A stretch of 55,837 bases of DNA from UBA2112 sp964596695. Its GTDB lineage: Bacteria > Patescibacteriota > Saccharimonadia > Saccharimonadales > Saccharimonadaceae. The stretch lies in the NCBI GenBank assembly GCA_964596695.1, contig CAZQVE010000006.1:1-55837 (forward strand), given 5' to 3'. A program made the translations under genes and the position numbers. The notes below the pieces were generated by a model that saw only the letters and a list, made by a program, of their open reading frames with translations, had not been told where the DNA came from and did no database searches. Shown here piece after piece: positions 15,871 through 24,191 of this stretch (position 1 is its first letter; every line of letters begins with the position of its first letter).

Positions 15871-15885
15871 CAGCAGCTATGAAAA

Positions 15886-15909
15886 GTAGAACCTATAGCC
15901 AGGTTCTAC
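15886..15909 (-). terminator. Terminator of the broken M16 gene, overlapping its stop codon
   Basis: GTAGAACCT (15886-15894) and AGGTTCTAC (15901-15909) pair and are followed on the minus strand by TTTTC. The stop codon (15906-15908) lies inside the first arm. Confidence 0.85.
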
Positions 15910-17188
15910 GCAAATTCACTCTGATCAATAATACGCTCGACATCGCCTATGGCGTCGCGCGCGCCGGTCAGGTGGGTGTAGCGTGGAGTTGACTGAGCTA
16001 TGTCGGCCAGATCATCGATTGCCTCGCGTATATCTTGAATGCGGACTTTTTTGACTCGTCGCAATATAGTAGACAAATCCTCTGGCTGGCGGTATTCCTG
16101 TAATCTACCTATATGGCTGCTGACCCTGTCGTCAAGCGATCCGACTTTGAGATTGAAGTAATACTTATACATCTGCAGAGCGCCGGTCAAAGCATCGTCG
16201 TCGTAGTCTGAACCGCGACGACTAAAAATATCGTCGAACACGCCGTTGGCTACGTTCAAACTTTCTTTGTCTGTCGTAACGCCGCCGGTCAACGCCCAGG
16301 CATTTGGGTGATTGTACGTACTGAATGACACGCTGCCGTCATATGATATACCCTTTTCGTAGCGCATCTCGCGGAAACATACATCGCTTATGGCTGTTGC
16401 GGCCATGCCGTATGCCAGTCGCTCGCGATTGAATTTTTCACGGAACTCGCTCGGGAAGGGGTACGACACATTGATACGTACGTTGCTGGAATCTCCACGA
16501 ACAAGCCCGGTGGTGTGATACTCTTCCAGCTCTACGCCCAGCTCGCTTTGCCGGGGTAGGGTGTCGTCGGCGTCTTGGACAAAATAATTGTTCGCCAGGT
16601 CGATAACTTGGTCAAGCTTGGCCGCACCCGCGACAACGAGCGCCATGTTGCCTAGCTTGTATTGCTGCGCATGCAGTTGGGTCATCTTGTCGGCAGTGAA
16701 GTCTAATTTGTCATGGTAGCCGATAACGGCCCGTCCGTACGGTTTGCCAAACACGGCATAATCTCGCGCCTTGACGTGTAGCTGAGCTACGGCATCAAGA
16801 CCCGTTGCCGCCTCGCGCCGGATAGCTTTCATCTCATGAGCAACTCCCTCCTCGGGGAAGTGTGTATGCTGCAATATCTGGCTCAGGTGCACCATGGCCG
16901 GCTCCAGCTCTATGCGTTGGCATAGTAGACAGTGCGCGTATAGTACGTGTTGGCGTTTGTCTGCATGCCATGTAGCTTGGCATGGCGAGCGAGGTCAGTC
17001 CTGTTGGCGAACTGGTCTGTTTCCAGGTGTACGCAGTGCTCAAAAGCATGCGCCATGCCTTCGTCACCCTCGAGTTCGTTCACGCTACCGTATGGTATGA
17101 ACATGTTCGTGCTGTTGGTTCTCGCATTTGGCATATGATCGACATATACTGTGAGACCGCTATCTAGCTTTTCTGACTTTAGTGCCAT
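15906..17188 (-). pseudogene. M16 family zinc peptidase, interrupted by a one-base frameshift
   Basis: The 5' part (17188 to about 16917) encodes the M16 N-terminus with the zinc motif HAFEH (residues 47-51). It runs into a stop as YYANA*. The 3' part, open in another frame from about 16913 to 15906, continues exactly where the intact paralogue at 28186-29469 continues (YYANG-x-x-LEP in the paralogue; YYAN then IELEPAMVHLSQIL here). One missing base at about 16914-16916 (AACGC for AACGGC) explains the break. GGAGG upstream fixes ATG 17188. The remainder is well conserved, so the lesion is recent or a sequencing error. Confidence 0.85.
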
Positions 17189-17319
17189 GGTACCCTCCAT
17201 TGATCCGCTGCAAAAACGATGAATATTAGGTTAATTGTACACTCAATAGGTGAATCGACAAGAGTTACCACGATGAAACACCAAGGCTCTGGGGGTTGGC
17301 ATTAAGCTAAACGAAATTG

Positions 17320-17359
17320 AGCCTGCCCCGAAGGAGCAAGCTCAACTTCGGAACAGGCT
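17320..17359 (-). terminator. Terminator of the 138-aa membrane protein gene
   Basis: On the minus strand AGCCTG...CTTCGG.../CCGAAG... CAGGCT style pairing (outer AGCCTG/CAGGCT, inner CCGAAG/CTTCGG) is followed by CAATTTCG; the T-run is weak. Confidence 0.65.
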
Positions 17360-17383
17360 AGGTGTAGCCGGTGGCATCACGTG

Positions 17384-17800
17384 TCAGCCGTCGACCTTTT
17401 GCACATCCAGGATGTTCGGGAACCACGACCGCGGCCCAAAGCGTACGCCGGCGACGTGCAGTCGGTATGTCTGACCCACGGTGATGCTCTGCTGAACATC
17501 CGCCGAGTTAGTCTTGAACCGGAACCACGAGTCTCGATTGCCGAATACTCCGCAATCGTCGGTGTAGACGCGGTAGGTGCCGTCCTGACCGCCGCGATCC
17601 TTGTCGGTGACGTGACAGGTGACCCATTTGTCGTTGTGGTAGTTCGCAAAGTACTGCCCGGTGAACGTGATCACTGCGACGACGCCGACGAGAATCAGCG
17701 CGACAATCGCAGAAGCCCAGTTACCGGATACTGCGCGAGTGACGAGTGTCACGGCGACACACGCCGCTGCCAGCACCAAAGCCAACACGAGAACAGACAT
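17384..17800 (-). CDS. Membrane-anchored small beta protein, phage/actinobacterial type
   Basis: Two hydrophobic segments (about 3-22 and 28-47) precede an extracytoplasmic beta domain with paired cysteines (TCHVTDKDRG and YTDDCGVF) and a late TYRLHVAGVRFG...SWFPNILDVQKV block. From memory, similar domains with 'V.DK.R' and 'SWFPNI..V' strings occur in small membrane proteins of actinobacteria and their phages; I cannot name a Pfam family with certainty. GAGGAG lies five nt before the ATG. It is a single-gene cassette with a terminator. Confidence 0.65.
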   Translation of the reverse strand: MSVLVLALVLAAACVAVTLVTRAVSGNWASAIVALILVGVVAVITFTGQYFANYHNDKWVTCHVTDKDRGGQDGTYRVYTDDCGVFGNRDSWFRFKTNSADVQQSITVGQTYRLHVAGVRFGPRSWFPNILDVQKVDG

Positions 17801-17992
17801 GAAACTCCTCGTTTCTGATGTGAAGTGCGATTTTACGCCGAGTTATCATAGCATGCACCTCTGTTTTCGTCAATTGCTCAGGGTTCGACCGATAATATAA
17901 CATACAGCAGGGTAGGTGGTTGTATTAGTATAACCTTTATGCTATAGTATATGTATGCTCAATCCGAGTTGTTCGTTCTAGTAAGGAGAACC

Positions 17993-18241
17993 ATGACGGA
18001 GCTAAAGAGGGTTCGGGTAACCGATCTCTACGTCTCATGCAGCTACCCAGTGCGGGCGAATGCACTCGCGTCTTCGGGCAACTGTGGCAAGTACGCCCAG
18101 ACGGCGGTAAGGTGCCCCGACGGGATTCTGTACTACCGGTGCGCAGGACATCGCGGGATGATCAACGCCGACACGATTGGACATGTCCACGAGACCGTCC
18201 TGACCGACCGCAACATCGCCGAGCGCCTCGTCGTCAGCTAA
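17993..18241 (+). CDS. Small Cys-containing protein (82 aa)
   Basis: Soluble; five cysteines (YVSCSY, GNCGK, VRCPDG, YRCAGH) with an adjacent histidine suggest a small metal-binding or disulphide fold. The frame is open from 17951, but AAGGAG with a four-nt spacer selects ATG 17993. TATAGT (17943-17948) gives a 5' UTR of about 40 nt. The terminator at 18256 completes the cassette. Not recognised. Confidence 0.62.
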   Translation: MTELKRVRVTDLYVSCSYPVRANALASSGNCGKYAQTAVRCPDGILYYRCAGHRGMINADTIGHVHETVLTDRNIAERLVVS

Positions 18242-18255
18242 CACAAGGGCGAGCA

Positions 18256-18298
18256 GCCCCCGTATTACCGAGACAGGTTGTCTCCGTAATACGGGGGC
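18256..18298 (+). terminator. Intrinsic terminator, 13-bp outer stem
   Basis: GCCCCCGTATTAC and GTAATACGGGGGC pair around an inner GAGAC/GTCTC hairpin, followed by GATTTGTTTT. Confidence 0.92.
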
Positions 18299-18331
18299 GA
18301 TTTGTTTTGCCATAGTTGCTATACTATAATC

Positions 18332-18718
18332 ATGCTTACGTTTAGCGTCCCGGCTATTGTCATCGGTGTGGTACTCCTAGCGGTGCGCATGATTTTGGCG
18401 GTGACGTTTTTTGCCGAAGCGGGAGTGAAGTTTCGCAATATCAAGCGCTTCAGCAAGCGCGACGGCGTGCCGATACCAGTAGCGTACTTTATTGCCACGG
18501 CTGAACTGTGTGCCGCACTGGGTATGTTGAGCGGCGTACTGGCACAATGGGCCGGAGTAGGGTTGGTGCTCCTAATGTGCGCCACGATTAGCCTGCATAT
18601 CTTTAAGTGGCACAGCCCTTACTGGGCAAACAAGAGCGGGTGGGAATACGATCTGATCATGCTGGTGTTGGCAGCGGTCATCGTGACGTTTGGCGCCGGA
18701 CAGTTCGTGCTGTTCTAA
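18332..18718 (+). CDS. DoxX-like family membrane protein
   Basis: A 128-residue protein with four hydrophobic segments and the DoxX pattern: RMILAVTFFAEAGVKF in the first helix, a polar link (IKRFSKRDGVPIPVAYF), then AELCAALGMLSG and a late HSPYWANKSGWEYDLIML segment. Family members are small membrane proteins linked to redox or thiosulphate metabolism, but the role is usually unknown. TATACT (18320-18325) is six nt before ATG 18332 (leaderless). Confidence 0.8.
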   Translation: MLTFSVPAIVIGVVLLAVRMILAVTFFAEAGVKFRNIKRFSKRDGVPIPVAYFIATAELCAALGMLSGVLAQWAGVGLVLLMCATISLHIFKWHSPYWANKSGWEYDLIMLVLAAVIVTFGAGQFVLF

Positions 18719-18748
18719 CCCGGTATTTGCCCTAAACGAACCAACGTG

Positions 18749-18779
18749 TATAATAACGCGTACGCCAACGTACGGGAGG
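18749..18779 (+). promoter_or_regulatory. Promoter, 5' hairpin and SD of the Cys-rich microprotein
   Basis: TATAAT (18749-18754), a CGTACG-CCAA-CGTACG hairpin (18759-18774) at the expected 5' end of the mRNA, and GGGAGG (18774-18779) eight nt before the start codon. Confidence 0.6.
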
Positions 18780-18787
18780 TGAGATAG

Positions 18788-18907
18788 TTGTTCGCTGTAA
18801 AGGGAATTCGTCCACAGAAGGACGAAAGCTACGACTGCGACTGTGTGTGCGATGGCTGCATCCTCGGCCGCGCGCACTGCTTCGGCGAGGTGTGTTCACG
18901 GGACTGA
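18788..18907 (+). CDS. Cys-rich microprotein (39 aa)
   Basis: A 39-codon ORF starting with TTG, preceded by GGGAGG at an 8-nt distance, a TATAAT promoter and a 5' hairpin, and followed by a strong terminator. The second half reads CDCVCDGC then AHC and VC: six cysteines and one histidine within about 20 residues, typical of a metal (Zn or Cu) site or a redox cluster. It is below usual ORF cut-offs. Function unknown; the complete set of signals argues it is real. Confidence 0.6.
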   Translation: MFAVKGIRPQKDESYDCDCVCDGCILGRAHCFGEVCSRD

Positions 18908-18931
18908 AGTCCCTCGTGCCCGTCGCGGCAA

Positions 18932-18961
18932 GCCCCGGCTCAACCGAGCCGGGGCGTTTTC
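18932..18961 (+). terminator. Intrinsic terminator after the Cys-rich microprotein
   Basis: GCCCCGGCT and AGCCGGGGC pair around CAACCG and are followed by GTTTTCTCTC. Confidence 0.92.
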
Positions 18962-18998
18962 TCTCTATAATCGAAGGTCGAGTTGTATAATGAAACAA

Positions 18999-19550
18999 AT
19001 GTCAGGGAGATTCATATTTGTTTCGGGACTGTCGGGCGCAGGCAAGAGCACGCTCGTAAAGGCCGTACTAGAGGCACGAGATGACTGCCGGACGGTCGTT
19101 ATGTGTACCACGCGGCCGCGTCGCCTTAGTGAGCAGGATACGCATGAGTACTGGTTCGCCACCGAGGCGGAATACGAGGCACTCAAAGCCGCATCCCGCA
19201 ACTGGGACGAGACGATATACGCTGGCTACAAATACGGTACGGACGGCGAGAAGTATATAAGGTACCTGCATGAGGGTATGAATATCATCGTGGCGGTGGC
19301 ACCGGACTACAATATCATCCGGACTACGTCGGAGAAATACGACGTGGATCCAGTGACAATCTGGCTCGACACCGACCATAGCACAGCCCGTGGCCGCGCC
19401 AAACACGACAGCGACCGGGCGAAGCGTGAAGAAAGCGCAGCAATCAGAGAGAAATTTGATTATATCTACGCGCCCAGGGGCAATATCGACCTGGACAGCG
19501 CGGCGTTCGTTCAGCTTGTAACCGAAATTATCGAGAACCAGTATGTCTAA
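18999..19550 (+). CDS. Guanylate-kinase-like P-loop protein (183 aa)
   Basis: Starts with a P-loop GLSGAGKST (residues about 10-18) and continues with TTRPRRLSEQDTHEYWF, the GMP-binding signature TTRxPRxGExdGxdYxF of guanylate kinases in divergent form. Later LDTDHSTARGRAKHDSDR corresponds to the lid Arg block. Family role: GMP to GDP phosphorylation. It is somewhat short and divergent, so a related nucleoside kinase is possible. The frame opens at 18843, but TATAAT (18986-18991) sits 7 nt before ATG 18999, so I start there. Confidence 0.72.
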   Translation: MSGRFIFVSGLSGAGKSTLVKAVLEARDDCRTVVMCTTRPRRLSEQDTHEYWFATEAEYEALKAASRNWDETIYAGYKYGTDGEKYIRYLHEGMNIIVAVAPDYNIIRTTSEKYDVDPVTIWLDTDHSTARGRAKHDSDRAKREESAAIREKFDYIYAPRGNIDLDSAAFVQLVTEIIENQYV

Positions 19551-19615
19551 ACGGCCGTACTTGTATCCTGTATACTCATGATAGTTACTATTGTTCCAAA
19601 AGGAGACTCACGAAT

Positions 19616-20485
19616 ATGTCCGAAATACTGAACGAGATAAGCGCAGAAGTAAAACAATTTCTCGATACCGAGCGGTATTACGTCCACCGAGAGATGTCCC
19701 GCAGGGCTATCATCACTACGGACGGGGTGGATATCGAGATCGTGCAGAGCAAAAGAATCAGCGCGGAAGAAATGGAAGTTATACGAGCGGACGGCCCGGC
19801 GGCACTTGCCACGACAGAATGGTTCAATGACGTAGAGTGGATGCAACAGTTACCCGACAATCCGCCACCACGACAAAGACTCATACTCGATGCGCTATAT
19901 CCTGTGGAATTTTTCGACGAAAAACCCACGAGCGGTCTATTTAGCGGTAATCGCTGGCTCGACCAATACAGGTCATACAGCGGATCCGGTGACAGCGAAA
20001 GCTCAATCAACAATTGGGTGCTTGAGTTCGTCGATACAACCGACCATACCGTCAGGTACCTCAGATATCGCGATGAACCTGCAGCACTGGACATCTATAA
20101 TGCGCGATACAGACAGTACCTTGATCAGTTAGACTCTGCGGATCCAACTGTTAGCTACAACCGCGGATGGGAACGCTTTAGCTCGCGCGACAGAAACAAA
20201 ACCCCGCTGATACTTGGCCAGCTGTCATTGGGCGGATTTGGAGCCTATGATATCGTGCACTTAGGTGAATCAGCGACAGAAGACGAAGTAAACAACACAC
20301 ATATTCGCCTGAATCATGAGGATGAACTGGACAAGTATGTCGGCAGCAGTATTGATATTGCCAAGGGAAAGGCAATGGTTGAACCCTACTGGGACGGTGA
20401 GGATGACATAAAACCAGCAAGCGAAGAACTCCTAGCTACGACACTCAAACTTGTACAAGACACCACTAGAGGTAACAAGTCCTAG
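19616..20485 (+). CDS. Acidic hypothetical protein (289 aa)
   Basis: Not recognised. Soluble, acidic, rich in Tyr, Arg and Asp. The N-terminal part looks alpha/beta (VHREMSRRAIITTDGVDIEIV); a repeated Arg/Tyr pattern (VRYLRYRDEPAALDIYNARY) lies in the middle. AGGAG is 10 nt before the ATG. Confidence 0.6.
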   Translation: MSEILNEISAEVKQFLDTERYYVHREMSRRAIITTDGVDIEIVQSKRISAEEMEVIRADGPAALATTEWFNDVEWMQQLPDNPPPRQRLILDALYPVEFFDEKPTSGLFSGNRWLDQYRSYSGSGDSESSINNWVLEFVDTTDHTVRYLRYRDEPAALDIYNARYRQYLDQLDSADPTVSYNRGWERFSSRDRNKTPLILGQLSLGGFGAYDIVHLGESATEDEVNNTHIRLNHEDELDKYVGSSIDIAKGKAMVEPYWDGEDDIKPASEELLATTLKLVQDTTRGNKS

Positions 20486-20552
20486 TCGCTCAAGGTATTG
20501 TTATCGCATACCTCGATAGGTACCGACACGACAAGTACGCTATACTAAGTAT

Positions 20553-20882
20553 ATGGCTTTATATAACATAACCACAAAGCAGGAGTTTGAAGACAAAGTA
20601 CTCAAGAGCGACAAGATCGTGCTGGTTGATTTCTGGGCGAAGTGGTGCCCGCCGTGCGTAGCGATGACGCCGGCGCTCGTATCTGTGGCAGACAAGCTCG
20701 ACGATACAACGGATGTCGTGAAGGTAAATATCGAAGCGTCCGCCGACAACAATATGCTCGCCGGAGACCACGGAGTGCAGAGTATTCCGAACATGGTTGT
20801 GTTCAAGGGCGGCAAAGAAGTCGACCGTATCATCGGGATGGTTCCCGAACCGGTGCTCAGTGATACGCTCAGCGCTGTTTAA
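20553..20882 (+). CDS. Thioredoxin with CPPC active site
   Basis: A 109-residue thioredoxin fold: VLVDFWAKWCPPC at about 23-35, the cis-Pro motif IPNMVVFKGG and a C-terminal helix. Role: disulphide exchange in the cytoplasm. The active site is WCPPC, not the classical WCGPC. TATACT (20541-20546) is six nt before the ATG (leaderless). No thioredoxin reductase is in the window. Confidence 0.9.
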   Translation: MALYNITTKQEFEDKVLKSDKIVLVDFWAKWCPPCVAMTPALVSVADKLDDTTDVVKVNIEASADNNMLAGDHGVQSIPNMVVFKGGKEVDRIIGMVPEPVLSDTLSAV

Positions 20883-21029
20883 CAGATAGCTCCGACAGCT
20901 TTGATCCTGACGTTATCGCTGGCATCGCGCGCTCATCATACACTGGTAACGTCGAATTTGGTTTAGTATTGAATACTAAGCTTATGCTTGTGGTATAATG
21001 CGGGTATAAAAATCAAGGGGGGTAGGTGT

Positions 21030-22496
21030 ATGGCGAGACAAGCACAGCTATCGGCGCAGGCCAAATGGCTTGACCGGTACTTTAAGATATCAAAACGAGG
21101 CTCGACGATTGGCCAGGAAATCCGCGGTGGCGTGGTAACGTTCCTGACGATGGCATATATTGTCGTGCTGAACCCGCTGATTCTTGGGTTTGTTCCGGAT
21201 AGCACCGGACACTTCCTGGGTGGCGGAATGGAGCCGAATCTGGCGGCGATCGCTGCCGGTACGGCGTTAGTAGCGGGCGTCATGACACTGCTCATGGGCG
21301 CTGTAGCTAACTATCCGTTAGCACTGGCTACCGGCCTGGGGCTTAATGCGTTCGTGGCGTTTTCGATCGCGACGCGTTCGACATGGGAAGCCGCCATGGG
21401 CTTGGTCGTGATAGAGGGTATCATCATATTGATACTCGTGCTAACTGGTCTGCGGCAAGCAATCTTCCGCGCCGTACCACACCAACTCAAGACGGCGATC
21501 AGTGTGGGTATCGGTCTGTTTATCGCGTTTATCGCGTTCGTGGACGCGGGCTTCGTGCACCGTATTCCGGACGCTGCTCACACCACCGTACCGGTACAGC
21601 TCGGCGTGAGTGGTTCGCTCGACGGCATACCGATCGTCGTGTTCGTAGTCGGACTACTGCTTGTTATCGCGCTGTGGGTACGGCGCGTAAAAGCAGCGAT
21701 CCTGATCAGCATCGCTGTAGCTACGGTACTGGCAATCGTACTTGAGTCGATCTTTCACGTTGGCGCGGCAGACGCCCACAACGTGCTCGGCTGGGGCTTG
21801 AACGTTCCGAGTATTCCGGGCAACTTTTTCGAGGCACCAAACTTTGCTACGCTAGGACACTTCGACCTTTTCGGAGCGTTCACGAGCATGGGTATACTAG
21901 CAGCAGTGCTGCTTATCATATCGTTGATGGTGTCAGATTTCTTTGACACGGTTGGTACTATGACGGCGATTGGCGCCGAAGGCGACTTGCTGGACAAAGA
22001 CGGTAACCCGCCAAATACCAAAGAGATCCTTTTGGTTGACTCCGTTGCCGCGGCAGCGGGTGGTGCAGCCGGCGTGAGCAGCAACACAAGCTACATAGAA
22101 TCAGCAGCCGGAGTGGGCGAGGGCGCTCGCACAGGACTCGCCAGTATCGTAACCGGCATACTGTTCTTGCTAACGATCTTTCTGGCTCCGCTCGTGCGGG
22201 TCATTCCGAGCGAGGCGGCCGTACCAGCACTGGTACTCGTAGGCTTCCTTATGATGCGGCAGCTGTCCGAGATCAAATGGCGCGATAACGATATCGCCAT
22301 TCCGGCGGCGCTCACCATCCTGATGATGCCGTTTACGTACTCGATCAGCGTGGGTATCGGCGTCGGGTTCATATCGTACGTATTCATAAAGCTGGTTCGC
22401 GGCAAGGCAAAGTCTGTCCATCCGCTACTGTGGGGTGCAAGCGTGCTGTTCGTGATTTACTTCGCGATGGCGCCGCTGCAAAACCTCTTTGGCTAA
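21030..22496 (+). CDS. NCS2 family purine (guanine/hypoxanthine) permease, AzgA type
   Basis: A 488-residue integral membrane protein with 12-14 segments. EIRGGVVTFLTMAYIVVLNPLIL, MSDFFDTVGTMTAIGAEG-like (SLMVSDFFDTVGTM) and the VSSNTSYIESAAGVGEGARTGL region are characteristic of the AzgA-like NCS2 branch (motifs given in pieces). Role: proton-driven purine uptake, fitting a salvage-dependent organism. Start: ATG 21030 follows a purine-rich AAGGGGGGTAGG. Confidence 0.9.
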   Translation: MARQAQLSAQAKWLDRYFKISKRGSTIGQEIRGGVVTFLTMAYIVVLNPLILGFVPDSTGHFLGGGMEPNLAAIAAGTALVAGVMTLLMGAVANYPLALATGLGLNAFVAFSIATRSTWEAAMGLVVIEGIIILILVLTGLRQAIFRAVPHQLKTAISVGIGLFIAFIAFVDAGFVHRIPDAAHTTVPVQLGVSGSLDGIPIVVFVVGLLLVIALWVRRVKAAILISIAVATVLAIVLESIFHVGAADAHNVLGWGLNVPSIPGNFFEAPNFATLGHFDLFGAFTSMGILAAVLLIISLMVSDFFDTVGTMTAIGAEGDLLDKDGNPPNTKEILLVDSVAAAAGGAAGVSSNTSYIESAAGVGEGARTGLASIVTGILFLLTIFLAPLVRVIPSEAAVPALVLVGFLMMRQLSEIKWRDNDIAIPAALTILMMPFTYSISVGIGVGFISYVFIKLVRGKAKSVHPLLWGASVLFVIYFAMAPLQNLFG

Positions 22497-22537
22497 ATAG
22501 CTGTAGATATCTCAGACTCAATCCCGTGAAATTAAAG

Positions 22538-22568
22538 CACCCGGCCGGAAATAAATCCGACCGGGTGT
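22538..22568 (+). terminator. Hairpin after the purine permease
   Basis: CACCCGG-C-CGGA and TCCG-A-CCGGGTG pair around AATAAA. There is no T-run, so it may be an mRNA-stabilising hairpin or a 5' UTR hairpin for the microprotein gene instead. The stretch 22569-22663 otherwise shows nothing. Confidence 0.5.
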
Positions 22569-22675
22569 TGCCGTATGTATGGAACAGCAGTCCAGGAAGG
22601 TGCGGTGACCCACGCGAATCAACCAACAAGAAGTTAGGGTCGGAAGAATACTACACGAAAGAGGTGAATTTAGAC

Positions 22676-22744
22676 ATGTGGTGGTATGTAATTCCGCTCA
22701 CTATCGTTGCGCTGGGGATTCTCATGTGGCTCGAACGCAAGTAG
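22676..22744 (+). CDS. Single-span membrane microprotein (22 aa)
   Basis: ATG 22676 begins a 22-codon ORF made of WWYVIPLTIVALGILMWL plus a charged ERK end, i.e. exactly one membrane helix with a cytoplasmic tail. AAGAGG lies about 9 nt upstream; a GTG four codons earlier (22664) is an alternative start. A strong terminator follows 24 bp later. The combination of signals, not homology, supports it. Confidence 0.5.
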   Translation: MWWYVIPLTIVALGILMWLERK

Positions 22745-22767
22745 TCGCACACCGCACCACACCCGCC

Positions 22768-22815
22768 GCCTGCCGGGGCTTGAAGACTTCGGTCTTCGCC
22801 CTGGCAGGCATTTTT
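22768..22815 (+). terminator. Intrinsic terminator with TTCG-capped stem
   Basis: GCCTGCCGGGGC..GAAGAC and GTCTTC..GCCCTGGCAGGC form a long stem closed by a short loop, followed by ATTTTTA. Confidence 0.92.
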
Positions 22816-22917
22816 ATTATGGAATATAATAAGCTTGATTTTTCACAGTTCGCCGTGGCCGATATCCGGATAATGTAGTAAAGAAGAAATATTGTGGAGA
22901 ACAAGGAGACACTACCG

Positions 22918-22962
22918 ATGTGGATGGCGAACAACTTTAACCCCAAAGAAGAGAACGCATAG
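22918..22962 (+). CDS. Possible 14-codon leader ORF upstream of the cupin gene
   Basis: ATG 22918 opens MWMANNFNPKEENA and a stop, with AAGGAG about nine nt upstream. It ends 28 nt before the start of the cupin gene. It could be a leader peptide, a translational coupling element, or chance. Confidence 0.35.
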   Translation: MWMANNFNPKEENA

Positions 22963-22990
22963 GCAGAAGGATCAAACCAGGAGATACCAT

Positions 22991-23422
22991 ATGTACGCAA
23001 AACACGCAAAAGGATACATGACGAACCTCGAGTACAGAGCATTCGGCAATACGAAATACTGCGAGGTGGCGTTTACCGGTAAGTACGTGCAGCTTGTCCT
23101 TATGAGTCTCGCCCCGCGCGAAGAAACCGGTGAAGATGTACACCCTCATAACGAACAGGTTGTTCGGATAAAAAGCGGGGAGGGGAAGGTAATCGTCAAC
23201 GATACCGCGTTTCCTGTTAACGGCGAGTCTGCGGTACTCGTGCCTGAAGGCGCCCGGTTCAATATCATTAACTTATCACACACTGACACCATGCAGCTCT
23301 ACATATCGCATGCGCCGCCGTTTTACGAGGATGGCACGGTCTTTGACACGAAACTTGACGCCATGAACACTGCGACCGCTTCGCGGACCGGCAAGCCTGC
23401 GAAACCGCTGAGCCGCTCCTAA
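22991..23422 (+). CDS. Cupin domain protein (143 aa)
   Basis: Shows both cupin motifs: EDVHPHNEQVVRIKSGEG (metal-binding His and Glu) and the second half VPEGARFNIINLS. It most resembles small single-cupin proteins often annotated as mannose-6-phosphate isomerase-like; the substrate cannot be told. CAGGAG with an 8-nt spacer selects ATG 22991 although the frame opens earlier. Confidence 0.75.
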   Translation: MYAKHAKGYMTNLEYRAFGNTKYCEVAFTGKYVQLVLMSLAPREETGEDVHPHNEQVVRIKSGEGKVIVNDTAFPVNGESAVLVPEGARFNIINLSHTDTMQLYISHAPPFYEDGTVFDTKLDAMNTATASRTGKPAKPLSRS

Positions 23423-23478
23423 GCTTGCGCCTCGTTGCAGGTATTGCATTTTTATACATAATGTGATAGAATATGCAT

Positions 23479-24138
23479 ATGTATTCAGAGGTGGTACCAC
23501 TTTTTGTCCTACACGTGTTGCTTGCTGCTGCCATAGCGGTCTTGGTGCGCTGGAAATCAAACAATGCGCAACAGAACGACGCAGAAGAAGAGGGAGAGAT
23601 CCAGCCCGAAGCCGAGCCAGAGCTGCCGTCCGCAGCTAACACGTTGGTAACGTTTCGTAATCTCGTCATAGAATCTGACCATACAACCCCGTATACCGAG
23701 ATCGACGAGCTAATTGTTTCGCCATACGGTATATTCTGCGTGGAGATCAAAGCGCGCGTCGGCTATATATTCGGATCGTATGATTCGAAACAATGGACGC
23801 AATGCAAATACGCGGAGAAGGTACGGTTCCAGAACCCACTGCACCAAAACTACAAACACATCAAAGCTCTCGAAAAATTGCTTGGTGATCAGCTCGATAA
23901 AACGCCTATACATAATATGGTGCTGTTTACGAATGCACATCTGGTAGAGGTTGCCGATAGACGCGTGCTGATGAACCGCGAAGAATTACATAAAGCGCTG
24001 TCTCGTCACACGACGCAAATCCTTACTCCCGAGCAATACAGGAACATCTGTGAAATCCTGGCGTACGAAAGTACTATGAGCGACGAACGTATGCCAATTC
24101 ATATTGCAACCCTGCAGCAACACCTGGCTCAGGCATAG
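23479..24138 (+). CDS. Membrane-anchored NERD domain protein
   Basis: One N-terminal membrane segment (about 5-24), an acidic linker, then a NERD (nuclease-related) domain: TEIDELIVSPYGIFCVEIKA carries the D...E-K core of this restriction-endonuclease-like fold, followed by GYIFGS and a Gln/Trp segment. Family role is suspected DNA processing, not established. TAGAAT (23467-23472) is six nt before ATG 23479; an ATG at 23473 is in frame. Confidence 0.75.
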   Translation: MYSEVVPLFVLHVLLAAAIAVLVRWKSNNAQQNDAEEEGEIQPEAEPELPSAANTLVTFRNLVIESDHTTPYTEIDELIVSPYGIFCVEIKARVGYIFGSYDSKQWTQCKYAEKVRFQNPLHQNYKHIKALEKLLGDQLDKTPIHNMVLFTNAHLVEVADRRVLMNREELHKALSRHTTQILTPEQYRNICEILAYESTMSDERMPIHIATLQQHLAQA

Positions 24139-24191
24139 TCTCTCTACCGCCGAAATCCAAGAGAGTTTTCGCTTAGTATATAATGAATGCT

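Noticed and set aside
18843..18998. Long N-terminal extension of the guanylate-kinase-like protein
   Set aside because: It covers the Cys-rich microprotein and its terminator; the -10 at 18986-18991 places the start at 18999.
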